Below, in pieces: positions 54,140-64,000 of a stretch of 64,000 nucleotides of DNA. Source of the stretch: Anas platyrhynchos (lineage: Eukaryota; Chordata; Aves; Anseriformes; Anatidae); the NCBI RefSeq assembly GCF_047663525.1, contig NC_092612.1:1893501-1957500 (forward strand). Reading direction: 5' to 3'. The stretch's first letter is position 1. Each line of letters begins with the position of its first letter. The notes beneath the pieces were generated by a model. That model searched no databases, had not been told where the DNA came from, and saw only the letters and a program-made list of their open reading frames with translations. The position numbers were made by a program, and so were the translations under genes.

Positions 54140-55270
54140 TGGTGGCGGGTGGTGGTTGGAGGGGGGGGGGAACAGGCTCTACTCCCTCTCCCAAGGGAAA
54201 TGAAGCCTCTCGCCCCAGCCGGGGCAGCAGGGCCGGTGTCTGCGCTCGCCGATCGCAGGGAACTCCCAGGCGGCTCAGGGCGCTGCGCCAGGACCAGGAC
54301 CAAGATAAACCGGCTCAGGATCCGGCCGGGGCTCCGCCGGGAGCAGGTGAGCGTGGCTGGAGGGGGGTGAGCAGCTCAGCACCTTGCTGCCCCCCCCCAC
54401 CCACCCACCCACCCCCCCAGCCACGCACCCAAGCACCGCAGGGTGGGGAGGGGACAGAGCGAGCTGCAGACCCCTCGCCCACCACCCGGGCACCCTCCTG
54501 CACCCCACGCAGGGGTCTCAAGGGAGGGGGGGGGGGGTGCGGGGGTGCCGGCTGCGTTCGCTGCCCACCGAGGGGCTCCGAGCCCCCCCATGCAGCCCCT
54601 CGGTGCTGGGGAGCTGGGGGGGGGCATTGGGGGCACGCAGCTGGGTGGGGGGCTCCGGGGCGAAGCCAGCTGGGAGCTGGGGGGCTGCCGCTGCCCACGC
54701 CCCCCCCGGGGGCTCCCAGCAGCCGCCCACCCCTTGCCCCCCACTCGCCCCCCGCTCGCCCCCCACTCGCCCAGCGGCGCCTTCCCAAGCCCGGCCGCGG
54801 CCCCAGGAAAGTCCCCGGCTTCCCAGGCCCTCGGGCAGGCCCGGCCCTAAGGAAGCTCCCCCCGCCCCGTTTACCCCCCCCCCCCCCCTCCAGCCCGGGA
54901 CCCCCCCCCCCCAAATCCCCCCCCCACTCACCATTTGTGCACCTTTGTGCGCGCCCCCCCCGCCCGCGCCCAGCGCCACGAAAATCCCGGGGCTGCTGCG
55001 GCGGCGGCGGCCGAGGAGGAGGAGGAGGAGGCGGAGGAAGAGGAGGAGGAGGAGGAGGAGGAGGAGGAGGAGGAGGCGGAGGAAGCCCCGGCTCCCAACG
55101 GAGCGGCCCCCAAGGCCCCGCCGCTCCCTGGCCCCCCCCCGACCCCCCCCGGCCTCTGTTCCCGGCCCCCCCCCCCCCCCTTCCCATTGTCTCCCATCCG
55201 CGCTCCCCGGGCTTGGGGACCCCATTGTCCGCCCCATTGTGTCCCCCCCCCCAGGCACCGCTTGCTGTGG
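54140..55270. promoter_or_regulatory. CpG-island-like block
   Basis: Extreme GC with many CpG (CCCGGCCGCGGCCCC and GCCGATCGC stretches), CCAAT-free and without a recognised coding frame. It is a plausible promoter for VANGL2, which is read away from it to the left. Transcript direction and start site cannot be seen from the sequence. Confidence 0.4.
55012..55090. repeat. (GGA)n / (GGC)n trinucleotide tract
   Basis: An almost pure run of GAGGAG triplets with interspersed GGC, preceded by GCGGCGGCGG. It would encode polyglutamate on the plus strand but no gene context supports translation. Confidence 0.95.
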
Positions 55271-55429
55271 TGATGGGGACAGCGAGGGGGGGGTCCTGGC
55301 GTTGCCCCCAAACCCCCCCCCCATCCCCAGCTGGGGGCTCTGTGCCCCTCCGGAGCCCCTCCTGGATTTGGGGTGCAGGAGCTTGGGGAGGGGGTGTGCG
55401 TGTCCCCAAGTGTCCCCCCTTTTAGGGTG
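55271..55429. other. Short GC-rich spacer
   Basis: Nothing recognised. Confidence 0.3.
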
Positions 55430-55690
55430 GGATGAACCCAGGGGAGGTTCAGGTTGGGAATTTGGGGAAATTCCTTCTCAGGACATTGGGACGGGTTGCC
55501 CAGGGAGGTGGTGGCATCGCCGTCCCTTGGGGTGGGGGGTTAAGGAGAGGTTGGACGTGGTGCTCATTGGGGACATGGGGCAGTGGGTGATGTTATTTAT
55601 TGGGGTCTTATTTAGTGGGTAGGGGGACGGCTGGGCCGGATGAGCTTGGAGCTCTTTGCTGACCCTAATAAATTTAGGATTCCCCCGAGG
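55430..55690 (+). mobile_element. Degraded CR1 3' end fragment
   Basis: GGGTTGCCCAGGGAGGTGGT, then GAGAGGTTGGACGTGGTGCT and a later GGCTGGGCCGGATGAGCTTG follow the CR1 3'-end pattern (GGGCTGCCCAGGGA..GTGGTGGA.TC). Strongly diverged and sense strand. Confidence 0.7.
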
Positions 55691-56719
55691 AGAGGTGACC
55701 CCGCATGGGCACCGTCCCATTGGGGCCGTGCTCCTGCTCCCACCCCTTAGTGCCAGGCCTGGGCGTTTTGGGGTGAGGACGTGTGGACGAACATCTCCCC
55801 CCAACCTCGAACGTGTCCCCCCCCCGTGAAAGCTGGGTCTGTCACCCACCTCCAGCACGGACCCCGAGATGCCTGGGTCTGGCCGTGCCCATCGCAGCCA
55901 GGGCATCCCAGCCATGGGTTGTGGTGTTGGGGTGCCAGACCTAAACTGGGGGGGAGCACCTGGGAGCCCCCCAACCCCGCTCCTGGCAGCCCCAGGGATG
56001 AGGGGTGCACACGGATGGATGGGGGGGGACACCAAGAGGGAAGAAGGGGGGCAGAGGGAGGGGTAGGGCGGGGTGGCACACACCTGATTTGGGAGAAGGA
56101 ACCTGGGGGACCCACAGGGATGGAGCCAGGCCCCCTGGGAGCCCCCCCAGTGCTGGGGGGGGGGGGGGGCACAGCAGGGACAAAGCCGAGCCCTACAGGA
56201 GCCCCAGTGCCGGGAGCGGGGGTCCCCAGTGGGGTAACTGGGGACAAGCATTCAGGAGCAGCCCCCCCAAATTCTCCCACCGCCTCTTTGCACCCCAGGG
56301 TGCTGGGGGGGGGTAAGGGGGGGGGCACCCCCTCCCCATGGACAACAGAGGACCCCCACGCGGTGCCCCCTCCGCTCCCCATCCCGTGGCCGAACTCTAC
56401 TCCCCAACCCCCCCCCAAAATCCCCTAGGCCTGGGGGGGGTGGGGGGGGGGGGCCACCCCCATAGCGGGTACCGGGGCTGGGCTGGGAGGGGGGGGGGGG
56501 CGCAGTGGGCGGAACAGCGCCGGGCGCTTTTCTCATCAATGAGCGGGGGTGGGAAAAAAACAGGCCCCGCCCCCTCCGGGCTGACCAATGGCGTGCCGAG
56601 CTCCCCTCCCGCCGCCTCCCCATTGGTGGGATTTAAATGGCTTGTTTGCGGGGGGGGGGGGGCTCGGGGATTTGGGAGGCTGCGGAGCCTCCACCCGGTG
56701 CGGCTTCGTACCCCAGGAT
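55691..56719. other. GC-rich spacer with G runs
   Basis: No gene seen. G runs of 8-13 bases recur at 56,155-56,170, 56,440-56,455 and 56,650-56,662. Confidence 0.4.
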
Positions 56720-57230
56720 TTCCCCCCCCAGCATCACCCCCCAGCCCCACAGGGTCCCCCTCAAACATCCTCCCCAAGATCCCCCCGACCCCCCAGCCCC
56801 ACCCCCCCAGCCCCACAGGGTCCCCCCTCAAACATCCTCCCCAAGATCCCCCCGACCCCCCAGGGACCCCCCAGGATCCCCCCCAGCATCACCCCCCCAG
56901 CCCCACAGGGTCCCCCCCCAGCATCCTCCCCAAGGTCCCCCCGACCCCCCCAGCATCACCCCCCAGCATCACCCCCCAGCATCACCCCCCCAGCCCCACA
57001 GGGTCCCCCCCAGCATCCTCCCCAAGATCCCCCCGACCCCCCAGCGTCCCCCCCAGCCCCACCCCCCCAGCCCCACAGGGTGCCCCCGAGCATCCTCCCC
57101 AAGATCCCCCCGACCCCCCAGGGACCCCCCAGGGTCCCCCCCAGCATCACCCCCCCAGCCCCACAGGGTGCTCCCCAAGATCCCCCCGACCCCCCCCAGG
57201 GCCCCCCCCAGCCTCCTCAGGTAGAGGCAC
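56720..57230. repeat. C-rich minisatellite (CAGCATCCTCCCCAAGATCC)
   Basis: About eight diverged higher-order units built from CCCCACAGGGTCCCCC, CAGCATCCTCCCCAAGATCC and CCCCGACCCCCCAG, with inner CAGCATCACCCCC repeats. The complementary strand is rich in G runs of 5-7 bases, so G-quadruplex structure is likely. The repetition leaves all three frames open, so the long frames crossing it mean nothing. Confidence 0.93.
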
Positions 57231-60200
57231 AGCCCCACAGCCTCCCCACTGCTTTCGGAGGCTTGAGGCTTCCCCTAGCCGGCCGTGGGGCAAAGGAGAC
57301 CCACAAGGCTGTGGGGTTGAGCTGGGGGCACCTCGGGGACCCCCCCACCCTCCCTCACCCAGGCCCTCCCGGCTCCTTTCCTCCTTTCTGGCTCTGGTGG
57401 AGGCCGAGCAGGGCCTGATCCTGCGGGAGCCCAGCCTCAACCGTGGCCCCTGGGGCTGCTCCGGGTCGCTCTCGGCCTCCACCTGCAAAGAGGTGCTCCC
57501 CTGGCTCCAGGCCCGGAGCTAGGGGGGGGATCACTGCCCCCCCCCCCCTATTTTCATGCAGTGAAACAGGCCCCGCGAGCCCCTGAGGCTGGCCTCAAGG
57601 TGCAGCCCTGGGGGGGTGCAGGAACCCCGCCTGGGTTTGGGCCCTCGCGGCCCCGCAGGGCTTTGGGGATCGCTGCTGGGTGGGGGCCCCTCTGCTCCCC
57701 CCCCCCTTCCCCCTGCAGCCAGCTGCCCCGGGCTGTCCTCTCGCTCCAGCTCCGGCTCCGGGAGTGATTAATGGGCCCTGGGAGCTCATTCCTGGCCAGC
57801 TGGGGCTGCCGGAGCCTCCCCGCCATCTGGGAAGGGCCGCATTGTTCCACCTTGTGATTTACAGGGACGGTCCCCTCCCTCCCTCCGCACCCTGCTCAGG
57901 GCAGCAGGCAAAAAGCCTCAGCCTGCAAAGCTGCCCAGCACCGGGGCTCAGCATAATGGGGGTGCCAGGCACCGTGCACCCACCTCCTAGGGATAAAAGC
58001 GTCCCCAGCACCAGCTCCGTGTTGCCTTGACCCCAAAATCCTCTTGCATGGGACCCTCGCTGCCCCTTCCAGCCCCGGCAGGTCCGACCCCGAGGCATTC
58101 CCTGGGAGTCACGGCTGGGTTTGTTGCTCCACCACCGAGTCGGGCGAAGGCTCCAGCCAGATAGCTCAGGAGATTAGGAGTCCTAGAAAGCAGCAGCCCT
58201 GCCCCGGGCGGGATCAGCAGCGTCTGCACCCTCCCTGCAGATGTTTGTCTGCGAGCCCTCGGGCGGCAGAGACCCGGCCACCCTCCTGCCCCTGCCCCAC
58301 ATGCTGTGACCCTGCTGGGGGGGGGACAGCAGGTCCCAAACAGCACCAGCCGTGTGCCCTCCTGCCCGCTTATTGCCTTGCTGCTGCTTTTCTCAGCTGG
58401 GATATTGTCGAGGCAGCCCGCTGCCGTGTCTGGAAGCAGGGGATCTGCTCCCTGGCTCTTAGGGCATCGGCCCTTTAGGGTCTGGGCTCACCGTTCCCAG
58501 CAGCTGGGGTACCCCTGTGCCCTAAACAAGCATCGACAGCAGCATTTTGAACACTGAAGGTGCTTTGGGGAGGTCTCACCTGAGCGCATTGGGGCTGTTT
58601 CCCCTTGTCCCTTGCACCTGCTCTGCCTGGGGATGAAGCTGCTGCAGGGCGCTGGGGTCCCCAGCCTGACGTCAGTGTAGAGGACCCCGTTCTGGGGACC
58701 CAGCAGATGGCACTGCCGCCTCATCCAGGCGAGCTGGGGACACAGCTGCTGCCCGTGGTGACATCCCTGGGGACACAGCCTCCTGGCCACCCGCTCCAGG
58801 GCACGCCTGGCCCTGCTGCTGCTGCTGAGACAAGCGGGGTCCTTCCCCCTCCCCAAAGCGGGGTGTCCCGTCCTGCCCCCTGCTCCTTCTGGGGGAGGAA
58901 GAGCAGCAGGAAAGGAGGCGACCTCCTCATCCTCATGCTCGATGCTTCGTGCATGCCCACTCATCGGTGTGTTTGTGACTCTTTTCCATTTTTTTTTTTT
59001 TTTCAAGTGCTGTGTGAAGCCTTCCTTGGGCACGCACCCGTGTGCGCACCGGGACCAGCGTCACTGCAGTGGATGGAGAGATGGAGATGTGCACGGGGAC
59101 AGGGGGGATGGCTGCGGGAGCTGGGAAGCATCTAGGGGAGTGCTCGGGGAGGCAGAGGGGAAGCAGAGCTGCCCGTTACCTTGCGAGCACAAAGAGCAGG
59201 CGAGGGACCCAATCTGTTGGAGATGACAGCGAGGCCAGGACCAGCGCCTGAATTAGCATGAAGTGTTGCCATTGTGCGAGGCACAATGAGGACCATATGT
59301 CAGGGCCGGGGCTGGCAGCCGGGGACAGCAGAGGTTTGGGAGCCGCGGTGGGGCTCGAGCTTCCCTAACCCGATTCCCACCTCCGGGCTGGATGGGGTGG
59401 GATGGAGACATCCCCGGTGAGACCTGGAGGAGCTGGGGGCTCCAGTTCTCCATCAGCTGCTCCTGCACCTCCCCACCTCCTCCTGCTGCCGGTGCGGGGG
59501 CTCTGCAGCCTCCCCGCGTCCTTCCCCCGCTCCCTCCCCATCTTTATTATTTCCCCTTTGACGCATCTCCGCTGAGCCGAGCTGCAGCCGAGGCCAATTG
59601 ATTATATGAAGAAATTTGGAGCAAGTCGGTGAACAGCTGCAACCTGCCCCCGGGGATGCGCGGGATCGGCGCAGACAAAGGAGAGGAGCCGCAAACTTGC
59701 TTCCCCGCACGGCGCGGGGTGGGCCGAGGAAGCGGGGAGAGCACCGGGGGCTCACAGGGACAAGGGGGACCAGGGACAAGGGTGGGGAAGGGGGCCGAGG
59801 GGGCTCTGCTGGGCAAAGGGGCATGGGCAAGTGATGGGTGACTTTGGAGCCGGGGCTGTGCTGATTTCCCAGGGTGAAGGTGGATTTATTGGGTGGGTGT
59901 CTTTGGAGATGCTGATGCCTGGACTGGGTGTCCTCATCCCTCTGCTGTCACCAGAGGGACGGCACCGCTCGGGGGCTACTTTTCCTGGCTAAAACAGTGG
60001 CTGCAGTGCCCAGGATGGGCTCGGGTAACTCTAAGGACTAGAAAGAAGCATCCCAGCCTGGCTGAAGCAGCGATCCGGACGAGGACGTTCAGCATAAGCC
60101 CTGTGGCTTTGTTCCTTCCCCATTTCCAGGAGGAACATCACCGGGGTGCCCATTCCCTGTCCGGATTCGTTGCTTCACCCCACCCTGCAAGCACCCGTGT

Positions 60201-60790
60201 GCTCGCTGCCTGCAGAGCTGGGGAAAAGCCCAGGACCAGTTATGAGCCCCAGCCCAGCCAGGAGGATGCTTCCTGGTCCTGTGGTCTCACTGCCACCACC
60301 TCCGGCCACAGGCATGGGGAATCCCACGGCTGCCGGGAGGAGATGGTCAAAAGCAAGGTTAAAAGGAAAGAAAAAAGGGAAGCCGGGCACTCCGAGTTCA
60401 AGATCTCTCTTTTGCTGTTGGTTTAATTCATTTCCCCCCTCCCCGACTTCCTCGTGAACTCATAAATAATAAATCCTTGCACAGTCTGAACAGCCAAGAC
60501 AAACACACGCTGGGGCACACCGTGTACAAGGGTGGGTCGCTTTGTTTTCTGCCATGGTCATTGTTTGCTTGCTTGCTTTCTAGGGTTCCTTTCCAAAAAG
60601 TGCACAACACAGCAAATAAATAATAACATTTATCAATAAATTAATTCAATAAATATCCTCGTGGCACAGGGACGTGGTCTGTGAGTGGAGGGGAAGGGTG
60701 GGCTGCCCTGCTCTGCTTTGCTCTGCCGCTGAGCGCCGTGGTGATGGGGCCCTGCTCCTGCCCTCGGGGATGCCACAGCCCCTGGCACAT
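57231..60790. other. Spacer between VANGL2 and NHLH1
   Basis: No gene recognised. Several AT-richer islands stand out in GC-rich DNA and may be conserved regulatory elements: about 57,765-57,870 (GAGTGATTAATGGGCCC, CCAGCTGGGG), 59,248-59,302 and 59,540-59,625 (CCAATTGATTATATGAAG). A T run lies at 58,989-59,003. Confidence 0.35.
59248..59302. promoter_or_regulatory. Candidate regulatory island with SOX-like palindrome and E-box
   Basis: CATTGTGC-GAG-GCACAATG at 59270-59288 is a perfect inverted repeat of 8-base arms with a 3-base spacer. Each arm holds a SOX-type ACAATG core. An E-box CATATG follows at 59294-59299. The setting is AT-richer than its surroundings. Function is inferred only. Confidence 0.35.
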
Positions 60791-60844
60791 CCTGGTGGCA
60801 CGGAGGTACCTGGTGACAGGGAGGTACCTGGTGGCACGGAGGTA
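60791..60844. repeat. Three-copy 18-base tandem repeat
   Basis: CCTGGTGGCACGGAGGTA repeated three times with two changes in the middle copy. Confidence 0.95.
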
Positions 60845-62359
60845 GTGGCAGGTCCCCTGCCTCTGCAGGGAGTGGGGAGATGAGGTCCGGAGCGAGGTGA
60901 TGGTGAGAGCTGGTGGCGGTGACAGGAGAGGGATGGAGCTGGGAGGCTGGCGAGCTCCTGAGCTGGGGCTCGGATGGCCGTGACCATCTCAGGAGGGCAA
61001 AAAGCAGTGTGGGACCCCAGGAGGGCAGGGGCTGTGGGGAGCAGGCAGCAGGACAGACAGACAGTGGGGAGGGAGGAGGAGAAATCCCCCATGGTGTTTG
61101 CAGGACACCCACCCTCACCAAGAACATTTCCCCTCCAGCCCTCCAACTCCATCTCCCCGGTCCCGTGCTGAGGTCCTGGCCCCTGCCTGTCCTGCAGCCG
61201 GCAGAGCGCTGCCTTTGTGTGTGCTGGGGGGGTTCGGCTCGGTCCTGGTCCCTGCAGGGCTCTGCTTGTGCTCTTGCTGCTGCCAGTGCAAAATTAACTC
61301 TTAATAAAAAAAATAGGGGAGGCAGAGGGAATGCTGGGGGGGACAGTGAAGATCGCTCTGGGTGGTCGTGGATGTTGGTGCAAAGAGGGTGAGTAAAGGG
61401 CCAGGGGGGCTCCACGCGCATTTTGCACTAGAGCCCAGGGCAGCAAAGCCGGGGATGCACGGGTTTGGGGTTTGATGCTCCCAAAGCAGGAGGTTTTGGG
61501 GCAGATGTGCAATGGAGGAGCTTGGCCAGGCCCCGGGTGGAGGCAGCTCCACTGCAATGGGATCAGGGACAGCGTGGCTCTGGGCACCTTGTGGCAGAGC
61601 AGCGTGCCCTGTGCTTGCTGACAGGCCAGGACAAACCCCGAGGAGCTGCTCTGTGCCCGTGGATGCTGCTGGGCAGAGTGGGCTGGGGTGGCAGCAAGGT
61701 CCCCGTGTGGACCCCCAGGTGCCCAGCACAACGCTAGGAGCAGAACTGCAGCAAAAGCCCCAGCGCCCCGAACAGCTGTGCCCGGTGGCCAAAGGTGCAG
61801 ACGGACAGATGGACAAACCCCCAGAGCTGCTTGGGGCTGCACGGGTCTGGTTTGTGGCTGGTGTAAAAGAGGTGACGCAGAGAAACTTGGGCTTGGAGGC
61901 TCCTGCTGTGGGTCGAGCAGTGGATGTGGTGGACAGAAGGACGGATGCAGGCTCAGGATCCCATCAGTGCTCTCAGCGGGACGCGCAGCAGGAGGACGGA
62001 CAGAAGCTGGGAGCGCACACGGCCAGCACGGCCTTGAGGCAGCAGATCCAGCAGGACAGACGGACGGCCAATGGACCGAACAGCCAGCCTGGCTCAGGAC
62101 AGACAGACAGACGGACGTGGGCTGGGTGGTGGGGGAATACAGACCGTAGTTCAGGGGAGGGGGAACAGAGCAGGCGGATGGGGACTCGGTCCATTCGGAC
62201 AGACGGGTGGATGCAGGCACAGCATTTCGGATGCCCAACATGTGGCGCAGGTCGCAGACGGACAGACGGACTTGAGCTCTTGGCTCGGATGCCCAGCACA
62301 CGTCCAGGTAGGAGATGTGGCAGACAGACGGACGGACGGACGGACGGAGGCTGGGCGGC
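60845..62359 (-). other. Probable NHLH1 3' UTR and flank
   Basis: No other gene seen. The interval to the left of the NHLH1 stop is dotted with GACAGACGG-type repeats from about 61,800 to 62,350. Its densest run is GACGGACGGACGGACGG at about 62,325-62,347. I cannot place the minus-strand polyadenylation site with confidence. Confidence 0.4.
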
Positions 62360-62758
62360 TCAGACGTCCAGCACGTGGTTCAGGTAGGAGATGTAGCAGA
62401 TGGCCAGGCGCAGGATCTCGATCTTGGAGAGCTTCTTGTCCGGCGGCAGGGTGGGCAGCAGCTTCCGCAGCTCGGCGAAGGCCATGTTGAAGGCCTCGAC
62501 GCGGATGCGCTCCCGCGTGGCGTGGGCTGTCCGGTATTTGGCTGTGGCACGCCGCCGGCGCCGGCGCTCCTCGCGGCTCAGGTGCTGCAGGTCTTTCTTC
62601 ACGGCCTCACCCTGCTCGGCCATGCGGGACGGGGCGCACAACCCCACGCCGCCGGCGTCCTCCACGCTGCCCGCGCGGCCGCAGTCGCTGAAGACGGACT
62701 CGGACTCGGAGTGCGTCGGGGGCAGGTCGATCTCCGTCTGGTCCGAGTTGAGCATCAT
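62360..62758 (-). CDS. NHLH1: NHLH1 (HEN1) neural bHLH transcription factor
   Basis: A single coding exon of 132 residues, matching the single-exon, 133-residue human protein. It starts [21 protein letters not shown] variable acidic/glycine-rich stretch (residues about 25-53) is followed by [20 protein letters not shown]. The basic region contains the DNA-contacting [11 protein letters not shown] helix-loop-helix with [20 protein letters not shown] runs to the very end, [12 protein letters not shown]. The bHLH half is nearly identical to mammals. Known role: a nuclear factor that binds E-boxes as a dimer with E-proteins in developing neurons. Start: the two tandem ATG codons at 62758-62753 match the conserved MMLNSD. 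The frame is open upstream without family similarity. It is transcribed in the same direction as VANGL2, as in mammals. Confidence 0.97.
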   Translation of the reverse strand: MMLNSDQTEIDLPPTHSESESVFSDCGRAGSVEDAGGVGLCAPSRMAEQGEAVKKDLQHLSREERRRRRRATAKYRTAHATRERIRVEAFNMAFAELRKLLPTLPPDKKLSKIEILRLAICYISYLNHVLDV

Positions 62759-63419
62759 CTTAGCAGAGGAGGGGAGGGCGGGCAAATGGATGGATGCTTT
62801 GGGCAGGAGGCACTGCAGGACAGACTGACGCGGGCACCACGTCGGAGCAAAGCCGCTCCGCCTGAACAAGGGCCCCGGCTCACAGCGAACCCCTGCTTAT
62901 TCTCCTCCTCCTCCTCCTCATCACACACCGTCCCTGCAAGGGAATTTCAAAATTTTTCCCTTTTCCTCGCTGGGTGGGGGACGGCTTCAACAATAAACCA
63001 CGTGGATAAAAGGGCAGGATGCATAGAAATGCAATAAATAAATAAATATCCTCGGTGCTGGCACCCTGCAGGTGCACAGAGACCGGGGGCTCCCCCGTGC
63101 AGCCGCGGCAGGACCCAGGCTTGGAGCCGTCAGGTGTCAGAGCCGAGCTCCTCCGGCGCGCTCTGGAAAAAAAAGAAGCAGAGGGGCTCTCAGAGCCGCT
63201 GGGCAGGATGGAAAGGGGATGCTGGATGCGTGACGGTTTGCTCCGGCTGCCCTGTGGTGGTGGCCAGGGGAAAACCTGTCCCCGTCGGGCTGGGATGGGG
63301 CTCCGGTGGCGGAGAAGGAGCCCGCGGAGCGGCGCGGGGAGAAGGTGGAAGCCGCCTCTCCTGGCTCTCCGGAGAGATGACAGGTGGTGGATGAGTGAAG
63401 GGGAAAAACAGACTGCGGG
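62759..63419 (-). other. NHLH1 5' UTR / proximal upstream region
   Basis: GC-rich with a GGAGGAGGAG-type tract at about 62,900-62,920 (plus-strand CTCCTCCTCC). Probably contains the leader and possibly a 5' intron. No clear TATA box. Confidence 0.4.
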
Positions 63420-63920
63420 GGCGAGGGGAAGGGGGGCTTATTGTATACTAAATGAGCCCGTATGTCATGGATCCTGGCACCCCAGACATATGGAACCCAA
63501 CACAGCTGCTTTGCTTGATGTGTCCAAATAGAAGCTGGCTGCCCGCTCCCTCCGGGACGCCGTGCCGCCGGCCGGGAAGGCTGCCTCCTGTCCTTGCCCC
63601 TCTCCCCTGCCTGCTGCCTCCGCTGCTCGGCACTGAAGCTTGGGGACCCTGAGCCCTAGCATGGGGAGAGAGAAGGGATTGCTGCAGGGACATTGTCCCC
63701 GGGCAGGGGACAGGCTGGGGAACAAACTTCGGAAGGGGAAACGCTGCTGCGCAAAGAGACGGCAGCGGGGCTGGGAAGGCAGCCAGGCAGAGATGTACAA
63801 CATATTACATCGCTCAGGCCTGACAAGCTTGTAATGAGCCATATGACTGAGAAATGGAACCTAAACGAATATGGACAGGCGATGACTGGGGAGAAATAGC
63901 CCACGTCCCATTTTAAAAGG
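63420..63920 (-). promoter_or_regulatory. AT-rich E-box cluster upstream of NHLH1
   Basis: Two AT-rich islands (63,430-63,530 and 63,785-63,925) stand out. They hold E-boxes CATATG (63487-63492), CAGCTG (63503-63508) and CATATG (63840-63845), all palindromic bHLH sites, plus CATTTTAAAAGG and GTAATGAG motifs. Their position 0.7-1.1 kb upstream of a proneural-type gene suggests an enhancer or promoter. This is inference. Confidence 0.4.
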
Positions 63921-64000
63921 CGGCTGATGGACAGAGCCTTGATGTGCATTTACAGAAACGCTGCCCAGGAAGCACAAGGAACCCCCTAAGCAAGCACGGG

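Noticed and set aside
54139-55622. Several overlapping open frames of 270-430 codons on both strands
   Set aside because: They cross a CpG-rich block and a (GGA)n tract. All frames and both strands are open at once and the translations are simple-sequence.
56338-57522. 394-codon frame ending in a more complex C-terminal stretch (57,365-57,522)
   Set aside because: Mostly encoded by the C-rich minisatellite. The complex end is open on both strands and I recognise no family. Not enough to call a gene.
1-64000. tRNA, rRNA, microRNA hairpins or CRISPR arrays
   Set aside because: None seen by eye. The tandem repeats present are minisatellites or microsatellites without spacer structure, and a vertebrate window is not expected to hold CRISPR.

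Overview
The window is bird nuclear DNA. CR1 LINE pieces recur throughout, ERVL-like LTR remnants are present, and the sequence is very GC-rich with many homopolymers and short introns, as on a small avian microchromosome. The gene content is the SLAM (CD2-family) receptor cluster next to VANGL2 and NHLH1, the region matching human 1q23. I cannot name the species.

Layout, left to right. (1) 112-1614 (+): the last six coding exons of a CD244 (2B4)-like receptor whose start lies outside the window. (2) 3229-15342 (+): three intact tandem CD48-like genes, each with four coding exons, GPI-anchor-type ends and 242-243 residues. The spacers carry shared CR1 pieces, copied CD244 3' flank and fossil ERV fragments. 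(3) 18291-25484 (+): a SLAMF1-like receptor with three tyrosine switch motifs. A CR1 LINE ends 12 bases before one of its splice acceptors. (4) 28403-33811 (+): a second SLAM-family receptor at the position of human CD84/SLAMF6. (5) 35576-37628 (+): a seven-exon gene for a small single-pass membrane protein that I do not recognise. (6) 41270-46462 (-): complete VANGL2, 521 residues, with a 2 kb 3' UTR on its left. (7) 46463-62359: a long stretch without a recognised gene. It holds CpG-rich sequence, minisatellites, old LINE scraps and possible regulatory islands. (8) 62360-62758 (-): single-exon NHLH1.

The SLAM genes face VANGL2 tail to tail, as in mammals. The order CD244, CD48, SLAMF1, SLAMF6/CD84-like, VANGL2, NHLH1 matches the human order, except that I see no SLAMF7 or LY9 between CD48 and CD244, and CD48 has become three genes.

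Functionally, the left half encodes leukocyte adhesion/signalling receptors. CD48 is the known ligand of CD244, and the tailed receptors carry TxYxxV/I switch motifs for SAP-type SH2 adaptors. The right half encodes a planar-polarity membrane protein and a neural bHLH factor. Exon limits were set by hand from splice signals, phase continuity and family similarity. All similarity statements are from reading and memory, not from a search.
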